This document shows positions 22,835 through 34,800 of a stretch of DNA of 64,000 bases, in pieces. The notes beneath the pieces were generated by a model that searched no databases, was not told where the DNA came from, and saw only the letters and a program-made list of their open reading frames with translations. Numbering within the stretch: position 1 is the stretch's first letter; each line of letters opens with the position of its first letter. The stretch spans positions 1,572,856-1,636,855 of the forward strand of contig SCFE01000084.1 in NCBI GenBank assembly GCA_004352715.1. Direction: 5' to 3'. Position numbers and translations under genes: made by a program. This DNA is from Hofstenia miamia (lineage: Eukaryota > Xenacoelomorpha > Acoela).

Positions 22835-25800
22835 TGACCGCTAAGTATGCCAAACGCCAAAATTACATTTATGCGACCGCTAAGTACTTTTTGCAAATTT
22901 TTGTAATATATATATATATTCGATTGCTTAACAGTTGTCGTTTCTTACGCTAAGATTGCTTATAGACTGGCTGTCTTTGCAGGGTAATATCAAATGTTGC
23001 AGATATTCTTTTTTTGATATCTATAGTGTCAAAAATTTTTGCGAAATTAATATAAATTTTATTTGCTGTTGCTAACTTAATTTAATACATTTTAAGTTTA
23101 ACATTTTCTGTGTGACTATTTACTATTGGTTCCGAATGAAGTTTATTTTAGATCCCTGCAACCAAACTAGGTATCTATGTGTGCTTAGAGTAAATGGTTG
23201 AAACAGTGGTTTAGTCATGTGCAATATTCAGTGGCACAATTATGTATTTAAATGACCATAGATTTCTTAGTTATTCTATATTTACTCTGTCTTAAGGCGT
23301 AATTAAGCCCCAATTAAATAACGTTCATAATTATTTGAAGATGTCCTAAAACACAATTGTCTTTTAGAAATACTCCATTTAAGCAAAATTACATTATTTG
23401 ACATTGAAATTGTTAATATAATGAATAATTTCTTCATTTGCTAGAAATTTCTTACATCAGATCTGTCTAATAAACAAGTTTACAACATAAACGGCTAGTT
23501 TTCGTAGTAGGTCCGTTCAAGTTATTCAATAGTTTGTTTTTTTAAAGGTTGTATATTCTAGAATTGCGTGAAAATCTGTACCGAATCTTCATGGGCTAAA
23601 AACTGAAAAAAACAAATCAATTTGGAATATTCATCCTTTTTTAAAGACAATTTGAATATTCTAAATTAATTGGTTTTTTCTTGCTTTAACCCTTTCGGTC
23701 CTAATGGGACATATCCGTCCCAAGAACATTTTCCAAATACTAAAATCAATTTTAAACGTTCATAATACTGCTGGGACATATTTGTCCCATGGTCGAAAAA
23801 CACATGTACCTATTATAAAAATTTTCAATTTTGCTTATAGTAGTTAAGGAGTGTCATAATAAGTGGGAGATACCTAAAAAATGATTGAAAGTTAATTGTG
23901 TAAAAGTCGGATCGAAAGGGTTAAGGTGTCTGTTTACCGAAATTTCTACAATATATAATTTTGTCAAGCTGTGTATATAATGTCATTGAAATATTTGTAG
24001 CTGGCCTGCAATTTCAAATGAGGTAGACTAAAACGGATTTTCTTAAAAGTATCTGATACATGTTTATGCGATATTTTAACTGAATACATTTACATAAATG
24101 CTAAATTTAGGTAATTTCATGTCTAGGCTAGATATACCAACATTTTGCTTAAAAATATTTTGCATTTGATTGAGAACGCCGTTAACCTCGGTTTTACTAA
24201 AAGTGGAGATAGGATTCCATTTTGCTCAGCCCAACTATGATTATTTCATTTAAAAATGGCTTCGTTTCTTTGTCATTGCTTTTTGCATACTAAAAAATAA
24301 TAAATTTCTATTGCCTGTAAATTTGCAAAAATTTATTTGTTAGGGAAACTGGTAGCCTAATTGAACAAATTTAGTTCTAATAACATAATACAATTTGCAA
24401 ATTACGTTGCAAAGCAATTCTTTTGAGAAATTCGGCCGTTAATATTATTTCTCTTAAAATAATGCTTTTATCAAAGTATCCTCGGAATATTTTTTGTGAG
24501 AGTATATATTTCCATTTTTAGACCTGTATGTCGAATATACGAAGTGTCAAAATGAACATAAAAACAAACACAAAATTTTATAAAATTATCATTTCATGTG
24601 AATTCCTTGTGATATTCCCGCAAAACTGTTTAAAAATCTTGCACGTATTGAGAAAGGCCGAAAATTGCGAAGTTTTTACATTTCATCTTCGGAATGAATG
24701 TAATTTAATAAAGGTATCATGATTTTAAATACCCGCCTCTGAATACGATCAATTGCTGTAATGTTTAAGTATGTATTGTTATGTGTAAACAAAATTCTGG
24801 CTCTGCATTTCATTCATCTTTCAAGCGCTATTTTTGAAATATACGGCATCTGCTGTTTTTTAATGAAAATTTTAAAAATTAAATAATAATTTAACAAAAA
24901 TAAATTCAGGAAACACTCTATAAACTCTGTTGGATAAATTTATGATTTATCCACTTTGAAGAGATCTATGTGTTTTCAGTTTTAATGCACTACTTTATGC
25001 AAGCAAAATTTTTAAAAACAATTTAGTTGCTTTTAATAAATATAGATGATCAGCTGTTAAACAAATCATAGTAGAGATGTGCGGGGTAGACTGCCTCACT
25101 GTAACAAGATTTTGCTACCGCTTACCGCTGCAGAAAGACGAAACCCACCGCGGTATGCCGCAATAGCTTGAAAATTGCCGTGGTTACTGCAAAATTTAAT
25201 CCGCAAGTGAGCGCTCTACTTTTTAGACTTTTTTTGATTTAACAAGTCTGTCAAGTGGTACAAAGTTGAGACTTTTTTCAGGTTAAAATATTTAATGTTT
25301 ATATTTTCTTAAAATAGTTAATATTGGTATTTTTAATAATGATTTGATCGAGGGTGCCATCGCAAGTTTTATTACCGCGGTATACCGCAATGATTCCGCC
25401 CCGCGCACGCTTCTTACTTAGTTCTCAGCAATTTTTGAGTAATTTCAAATTTTCTTTAATATGTCCCTAGATTTTGACTATCAAACTGTTTTTGTTTTTT
25501 ACCGGCTTAATGATAACTACGCACATGCAACACACTGCCTAACACCTTGCAACACTCCCATCATTGATCTCTACTCTTCTAGAAGTGAATATGATAAAAT
25601 GAAGTAGAATTGTGAAATTTTGGCGTTAATAAACGAATCCTTAAATTCACGATTATTTTGGGTAATTACTTAAGACTGATTAGCTGTTATTTACAGCCTT
25701 TCAAATAGCTCATTTTTGTTTAGGCTTTGTAGCTATACTAAGTGAAAAGTAATATTTCCATTAATATATTACGAAATTTACTTCATATAAAGGCTTATTT

Positions 25801-28800
25801 TTTATGCATCACCCACTTTAGTTTTAGTAAGACACTCTTGTGAAATATCGGCAATAAAAATATTCTTTCTTTCTCCGCCAAGGAGGTTTTTGGTAGCGTT
25901 GGTTTGTTTGTCTGTTAGCAGCTTTACGGAAAAAGTAATAGATGGATTGACCTTAAATTGTCACCAGAGGTGACATTAAATTTTGGTGCTGATTCGGGGG
26001 ACACAAGCTGCGTGGCGGAGGTCTGCGCTCTCCGAGTGCTTTTCTAGTTTGAGTTTTCTTGCGAGCTTATAAAATATTGAGTTTATTAGCAAATTTCCTC
26101 TCGCTGGTGATTAGTTCTAATTCTGTAGTTATTCCATTTGATATTTAAACCGTTCATGCGCTCAACTCACAAACTTATATTGATGGTCTTCTATTTAATT
26201 GGGGCATAATTATGCATTACCTTAGTGCAAATAGTCTGTTAAGTATTCAGCGTTATGAACTAAATTGCACGAATCCACTTCTTCCCCCATCGATTATGTT
26301 GGGTTGATTTATTTTGCGTAAAATCGATATTCAGTCTTTTAGAAACACTGTTTTAGCACAAATTCTTTTACTCATGAACGCATCGCAATTTCAATGTCTC
26401 AAATTATATGAATTGTTACCATTATGTGTATATCATTAGCACAAGAATTCTTATCAAATGTGTACTTTTTGATTTTAATGTTTGTACATTTCATAATCTG
26501 CATTCCGTTAAATTGACTGAGTAAATGAAGCGTTTCGACTGAAATAATGTTTCTGCATCGAATTCTGCGTTTTCCGATATGCGATTTGACATAATCCACA
26601 TCTTTGCAACGAAATCCAAGAAGATCAAGGTATTGTCTATCCTTACCTACATTTCATGTCATTACTTAAAAGTATATTTCAATACATTTGGTGTTAAACA
26701 AAATACTTTAGGGAAATAGTGTATTCTTTTCTAATTTTTAAGCCTCTTATTTAGTTGTTGATGTTTTCAAATTGTGCTTCTATAATTTCTTGTTTTTAGA
26801 AGTTGAAGACTGAAGTGAGTGAATTTCGAGAAGCAAAAGAGGTGTTGTGCAAAGAATTGGATGATGCTATTCGCATTAAATCTGTATGCATTTCTCAATT
26901 TTTTCCTTATGTATCTTTTTAATTTGTGGTAGGGAGGGGTGTAAAATAAATCTGTTTTCTGCATCTAAAATTTGGAGAAGGACGCAAGTCCCCTGTACAT
27001 ACCCGTTGATAAATGTGCATAAATGTGCATAATCACCAAGTTTGATATGATTATTAAAATTTCATGGATGCTCAATTGATAAAAACTTAATGAAAATTAA
27101 TGGTTTACTTGGAACAAAGAATATATTATAATTCACAATTTGTTTGTTTTGAATGGACATTAATTTACATGGATTATTATCAATATATGCAATGAATTAC
27201 AGGTTGTCTCAAAACAATGTTTAGGGATTTACTTATCTATTAATTTTTAGCCGTAACAGGAGAATCATGAAATATGATTTTTTATGTGTATATCTCAATT
27301 TCAATTGTTACACTCCTTCGATATTGAAAATTACAGTTTCTCACATTTCATATGCTACTACATAAATTCAGAGGGTAGACCTGAATACTTCCCTTTTTTA
27401 AATAACACCCCTCCCTATTTTTATGGTCATTCTATTTTTAGTTATCCGATTTTTGTAAACATTAGTCATTGATTTTGTTCATTCTTACATATGTGATAAA
27501 GATGGAAAAATCATTAAGTGTCTTTATCGATAACTGAGATAGAGCATTTTGAATTTTCGGCCCCTGGAGTGGATTTTGGGGGCGTGAGTGCAAACATTTC
27601 TTCAATTCAAACCTTCATTTTTGCTCAATAGCTCTTTAACGTGAAGGATTTTTTTGAATGAAGGGATGTATTTTACCATTTGTGACCCTGAAGCATTCAT
27701 TTTTGAAGTAAAGATATTGATAAAATACAGATTTATGTTATCATATTCTTCAAGTAGTACTGCTTTAGGAGTTATTTCAGGGTGGTAGCAAAATATTTTT
27801 TCATTAATAAAAGCAACATGGTATTATAGTTTCACAAAAATTTGTTGATTTGAGTTTTGTTTAAAACAAGTTATTCAATGTATAAAAGTAGGCTATAGAT
27901 TGCGTATTTTGTGATTACATCCGACACAAGAATTGGTACACAAAATGCAATCTATAGCCTATCTGTATACATTGAATACCATAGTCAGTTGAATATTTTG
28001 GTTTTAGACAAAACTCACATGAGCCGATCTTCATCAAATTATAATACCATGATTGCTTTAATTAATTGAAAAAAATTATTTTGTAACCTTTTGAAATATT
28101 CTCATAAATCTGCAGTATTGCAAACATTGATAAACATTTTCAAACCAAATTTTCTCATAGAAATCTCTATTTTATCAATATTTTGGCCTCATTCTTTAAT
28201 GTTCAAATAGGGTAAAATACATGTTTTCAGTGAAATAATCCTTGAATCAAAAGAGATATTGCCAAAAGATGTAGAAATTAACTTTTTCATTCGCTCTCTG
28301 AGATCCCCCTAGCGGCTGAAAATTGTAAAATACTATTGGCAATGATTTTTCAAAATTCTTTTTTTGCAACATTTATCACATATGTAAGAATGGATAAAAT
28401 CCATGAATAATATTTAGAATGTGTTTTCGATTATAAATAGAATTGCCCTTATAATCAATGCATTTTTGATAAACAATCTATCATTAATCTATATTAATCA
28501 GTTATAGTAACAATCTGATTTTGAAATGAGAAATCTATCTAGCTGAAATATGAATTTTATAAGCTTAATACAATGAAAACCTGTTCAGGTTTCCTCTTTT
28601 CTGAATTGATGTCAAGATCACATATGCTGACACTAGAATCTAACTTATTGAATTTTATTGTTCAATTGTAATTGTAACGGGAATTGAAATTGATTAGGCA
28701 ATTCATCTATAACGTTTACTGGAAAATAGTAAGCAATTCTATTAAAATGTATTACACACAGAAGCCGCTATGATTTGCAATTTCGCTATTCGTAGTTACA

Positions 28801-31800
28801 TAAATATGCAAGCTTGTTTTTTTCAAAACCTGCATTGATATACTAAACATTCACCGATCTACAGGGTGAGGATAAAGTCACCCAAAAAAGTAACCCAAGA
28901 AAATATAGCTACGAAAGTACACTACAATCATTTTTATTAAAAATATGTTATCAACAATAAAGGGAATTTATTATTTAAAAAATATTTTATTCAATATGTC
29001 CACCATTAACATTATATAAGAAAAATATTCTGTCGATTACATTATTGTAGACATTGTTAAGAACAATATCAGAGATTAGTGATATTTCCTCAATTTTTGC
29101 TGTTTTCATTTCTTCTATATTTTTTTGGTTTTCTGTGGAAAGCCCTATCCTTGAGGAAACCCCATTAATATAAATCACAAGGATTGATATCAGGTGATCT
29201 TGGGGGGTCATATGTTATGAAGATGAAGTCCAATAATTCTGTAACCAAAATGTTTCTGTAAAAGTTGCCTGGTAATTATTGCTGTGTATGGTGTGGCTCC
29301 ATCTTGGTGCCTTATGGTTCTGGAAAAAATCTTTTTTCCGCATTGACATTTTCTTCAAAAAAGTAGGGTTGGAAGATAAATTTTGAGCTTAACATCCACC
29401 AAACTGTTACTTTTGGACAATGTAAAGGCTTTTCAATGCAATTGTTTGGAGGGCTTGTGCCCAAAGTTCGGCAATTCTGTGTATTTACATTCATCAGTCC
29501 AAAGAATGTTTCTTGTAAAGTCATCATCTTAATCGAGAAACCAATCAGCAAATTGGAAGCGTCTGTTATAGTCATTATTCAAAAGTTCATGGTGAATTTT
29601 TAATTTATAGGGATACAATTGAAATCATCTCTTTAATATTGAAAAAACACTTTTTTGACTTATTCCAACTATTTTTGAAACTGAGCAACTTGAGCATGAC
29701 CCAACAGCAGACTGATTTTAAACAATCTCCATTGCATTTTTAACATCTTTTTCAACATCTTCATCCAGGGAAGACCGGCCACATCTTGGAGCATCCAGTT
29801 CTTTTAAACTTATTAACCAATCGTGTTACTGTTGATTCTGGAACTGGTTTCTTATGCTGACCCATTTGAGTCTTGAATGCACGAATAGCTGCAGTTGCGC
29901 TTTGACCATTTTGGTGAAATAACTCTTTTAATAGCACTTTATCTTCGATTGACAGCTTGGACATAATAACTTGCTAAAAATAATAATGAATGCATAATAA
30001 CAAATTCCCATTCATATTGTATATTTTAATGTTACTAAAAATAGATTGAGGAATTCCCTAAATAATAAATTAATAAATTACTTTTTGCGTGACTTTATCC
30101 TCATCCTGCATGTTTTCTGGGATTCAATTTGATTTATACATGAAAAGAACTTCTCAACTGTTTAAAGCCCCGTTTACACGATAAGTTTTCCCATACATAA
30201 GAAGAAGTCATAACGGAAAACTCATCGTGTAAACGGGACTATGTTGGTATATCTTTCCACATTTTAAGTGTTCTTACAAGAAATTCACAATATTGGTTTA
30301 TCTGAATTTAGTATTTTCCAAAGCAATTGGATTTGCTTTCCGTCGTTATATCTTTCTTAGTTTTGTGTTCTCATACACGAATCCTTTTGAACAACAAAAA
30401 CATTCCGACTTCATTTTTGCCGAACAAAATAACTATTCCGAGAGAGAAAGCATATTACTACGGTATTTGTATTAATAAATATATGCTGTTGGAAAAAGTC
30501 ATTCCAAATCGCTTTGATTTCAAATATTATTTGCAGGAACTGATTTAAATCAATTAAATTTGTTCGGCATGTCAGAGTTGACATCGTAAAATAAGCATTG
30601 CAACTATTCCGTGTTTGACATGAAATGCTTCTTCCACGGCGCATACACAATATTAGTAAAAATGGCAATACTACATATATTCCGGTGCGCATTTTGAATA
30701 AAATATGTATGGGCTCACTTGATGTCACTATCGCCCAACTGTTAAAATTTGATGAATTTATAGAAGAGGAATTATTTGAAAGGTAGTTTACTTTTTTGTG
30801 AAGTATTGACAACAACTTATTAATGCTTAGAATAAATTATAACTTATTCGATTCACGTGATATATGAAAATAGATTCGTTCTCTCATGTTGCGTCTCATA
30901 ATTCGGCGCGCCTTATAGCTCGAAAAATACAGCCTTCCTGATTTTGAAATATAGCCTAGTTGTAAATTGTTGCTTAAGTTATCGCACGTGAGTGAAAACT
31001 AGTTATTGGTAATTGCCTTTTAATCGTAAATTGCCTACTTTTGTTTGTTTGGCGTAGTGCTTGTACGCTCTGTTGAATTCATGCCACTCGCTAGTTATTT
31101 TCAGTATACGCGACCATTTTCAAAGGTTGTACTTTAATACTAACTTGTTTTGGATGCATCCAAATAATTGTATTTTAGGAGCTGGAAGTCCAATTAAAAG
31201 AATTTAATGCTAATGTATGTTTTGTTTACTATTTGTTTTACCTTACATTTAGTATATTTTATATTCTATGCTCAGGGTGGCTTTAGGGGGGCAGTGCCCT
31301 TTTTGTCAAAACATCATTCCTGAGCATTTCAAATGTTCTTCCTGTTGTTTACAAGAGTTTCATCCCAAAATTTAAAGTTAGCAATGCATACAATCTTCCT
31401 ATTAGAATTTAGAGGTTTAAATTATTTGTTATTTATAAATTTAATTAATTATAAATAAAAACAAAAAGACAAGATGTCCACCCCCCTCTTGTATCAAAAG
31501 TCCTAAAGCCGCGCCTGCACGTTCTTAAAATTGGGATTTTGATATTTAGTTGTGTAGTTGATGTTCATAGTATGTAAAAACAGGGTGTCCCCCTACTTTA
31601 TTTTGATAAGTTGGGATGGGACACAAATCCTATTTTGTTCACATTACATAATTAGTTTCAGAAGGAATGTCACTCTTAAATTTAACCATTAATTGAAGTC
31701 ATTTACATAAATTTAATAGTTTCAATGGTAATGACTTTTCAAACGTGCAGAGCAAGCAATTGAAGCCTTTGATATTTTTCTATATATTTAAAACTTTTGA

Positions 31801-34800
31801 ATAAGATTTTGAGCTATTGAATAAATTGATTTTTCTAATCAAATAATTGCATTGAAAAACTTTAGCTATTCAATTATCTTCGTGTACTCAGCTTTGGTTA
31901 TGGTTATATTTATTTAGCACTTCGAGAAATTCAAAAATGACGATATCGATTCGCCTAATGTAGATCAAAATGACTTGAGAAGCAGAATCGAAATCCTGGA
32001 GAAAGAGAAGTTTTTGAATGAAAATGAAATTGCTCGGATTTTGGATGAAAAATCAGCTTTGCAAGCCGTTATTTCTGAGTTTAATGAGAAATACCCGCCT
32101 TATTCGTTTGAAGTGCCTCAAAAATCTGACATTACAAATGAGGAGCTTGAGGAAAGCGAACGGTCTTTTAACGATCACAATAACATGCTTTTGAGAAAGT
32201 TGGAAGAAATTGTAAGTGAGAAAGACAGCATTTCCATTGAGGTTTCTTCATTGATAGCCGATGTCCAATCACTTATTTCAAGAAATAATGCTCTCAATTC
32301 AGAGAACAACGTTTTGCAGCAAATGGTTAGTGAACTGTCTGAGCAGCAAAAGAATATTGAAAAGCATCAGAAGAATTTGGAACACAAAAACAGTGAGTTG
32401 ATTATGCTAAGTGAACAAGTCATTACATTAAAGGAATCACTTGAAATAGAGCAAGAAAAGTCTCGAAGCTTCGAAGATCTGATTAAGACATTCACTGATA
32501 AATTTCAGGAGTTGGAGACTACAAGCGCTGCTCTTGTTCAAGACATTGTTAATTCCAAGCGAATCTGCTCAGCTAGTGATAAGCATATCAGTTTTCTAGA
32601 ATGCTCAAATAAGGAACTAAATAACACCATACAAGAGTTGCAGAAATCCGTGTTAGAAAGACAAAGACTTGATGGAACTGTTCAAGAGGATTCCATTGAA
32701 TCACGGGTTATTAATGATCTTTCAACGATTGAAGCTTCTTTGCAAACACACTTCGAAGGTGTCCGCATGGAAAATGAGCGGCTTTCTGAGACAATCATAG
32801 ATAAACAAGATCTTGTTGCACACCTTGTCGACGAGATAAAACAACTTCAAGAAGCTCATAGTGTTCTAGAAGAGCGCTTTGAGGTGATTCGATCAGAAAA
32901 ACAGATTTTAACATGCCGATTAACTGAGGTTATAGAGTGTTTTGAAACTGAAAAAAGTACGCTTACTCAAGATAATGAGAGACTAACACAGGATTGTTTA
33001 GAAAAAAAACAGAAAATTTCCGATCTCAATAGACTATTGAGCGAGAAAGAAAATCTCTTATTTGATAACAGCGAACTTATCTCGTCTTTAGAAATTGAGA
33101 AAAATAGTTTAAGTGTGAAGGCGGAAGAAGTTCAGTGTAATTCTGAAAAAGCGTTTCGTTCTTTAAATGAAGAGTTCGCCTCTGTCAAAGAGCATAAAGA
33201 ACTATTAGTTGAGCAAAAAGATATCCTGTATAAACAGTTCTTAGACCTAGAGGAAAAACTTAGAAATGCTGAAGACAATTATGCTCAGGTAAAAATGAAA
33301 TGTCAAAATCAAGATGCTGAGATCGAAGCGCTCTCTGAGTTTAAGATTTTGTATGCACGTATTCAAGAGGAATATGAAGGAACCGTTGAAGATAAAAAAG
33401 CCACTATTTGCAAACTTCAATCTGACATTGCAATGCAGGAAGAAACTATTGCTTGCTTGGAAAAGGAACGTTTAGATCTTCAGAAAAAGATATCTGACAA
33501 TAAGGAATTTTTGGAAAATAATAATACTGATATTTCCAATCTGAATTCGAAAATTTCGAAGCATCAGGAATTTGTTCAAAATATTCTGGCGCATTTAAAA
33601 TTTATCTCCAGTAATTGTGGCTTGGCATTCAATGCATCGTTGTCAGATGAGGCTGAGATGCTTGATATGGTTTACAGTTTGCTTGAAAAAGCTAACGGTT
33701 TTGTCATAGAAGCCAAATCAAAATCCGAAGATTTAAACAAAATAGAAAAAATGATAAACTGTACTGTTGAAGAGAACGCTGAATATTTGCAATTAGCTGA
33801 CCGTGTTGAATTACCACATTCTGTAGAAGTTATTTGTAAGGTTTTCCAAGAATCTCTCGACGATTTAGGGAGGTTAAGATCTGCAAACAATTCTTTTGAA
33901 AAAGACATTTCTTCCTTAAATGAAAAATTGCTTGAATATACAGAAAATAATGCACAACTAAGTGTTCGAATTAATGGTCTCCAAAATGATTTTGACACAG
34001 CTACTATGCAGTTGAATAAATTTAAAAATTCTGGATTTTCAACAATTTCAGATATTGAAGAAAAATTTGATAGTGAGAGATCTGATTATAAAAATACTAT
34101 TAAAGATTTTGAAAGGCTGTCTAATAAATACAAAAGTGATAATGAAGTGTTAACAACGGAGAAACTGCAATGTTTAGAAGACAATAAGATTTTAAAACAA
34201 AAGTTAAATACTTTGGAACATGATTTCGAAAACATTAATGGTATTTATACGGAATTTAAGAATGCAGGTTACCATTCCATTTCATGCATTAGTGATAAAC
34301 TTGATGGAATACAAAAGGAATTTGAATTAGATAAGCAAAATATTCTCAATGAGGCAAAGGAAAGGAGCAGTGCTATTGAAGACAATTATCGATTACTTGA
34401 TGCGGAAAATAGTGAACTGAAAACTTCATTAAAAGCCCTTGAATGTAATTTGAGTGAATTACAACAGGAGAGCGATATTTCCGAAAAGAAAAAGAATGAA
34501 TTGCAGAACAAACTCGAGGCGATAACCTCAAAGCACGAATCAGAGATTTATGATTTGCAGTCTAAGTATTCAAAGCTTAAGGAAGATTATGCCATAACTA
34601 AAGAGGACTTAACTCAAACGTCACATGATTATAAAGAACTAATTGCAGTTTGTGATCAATTAACGACCAATCATAATGAAGAAACAAACTCACACTTAAA
34701 TTCCCTTTCTGAGTGTCGTAATGAAATTAGTGAGTTACAAACTCAAAGTGCAGTGCATTTGGAAACTCATTCGAAAGAAATAGAAAATTTTCAGCAAAAA

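Larger units (their letters stand above)
21478..26799 (+). other. Intron 2 of the golgin-like gene
   Basis: 5322 bp. Contains two AT-dinucleotide runs sharing the same 14-base leader (21705-21751 and 22789-22833), a single N at 22788, a piggyBac-like MITE (23690-23920), a GC-richer dispersed element (about 25072-25418) and a second dispersed repeat (25865-26050). No additional coding exon recognised. Confidence 0.6.
26884..31178 (+). other. Intron 3 of the golgin-like gene
   Basis: 4295 bp. Contains the long imperfect palindrome (27464-28407), the mariner element (28862-30108), the 75-bp hairpin (30166-30240) and a zone of overlapping ORFs on both strands (30293-30815) for which I recognise no family. 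Confidence 0.6.

Noticed and set aside
30293-30815. Overlapping ORFs on both strands as a transposase
   Set aside because: Both strands are open, no catalytic motif is visible, and no terminal repeats bracket the interval.
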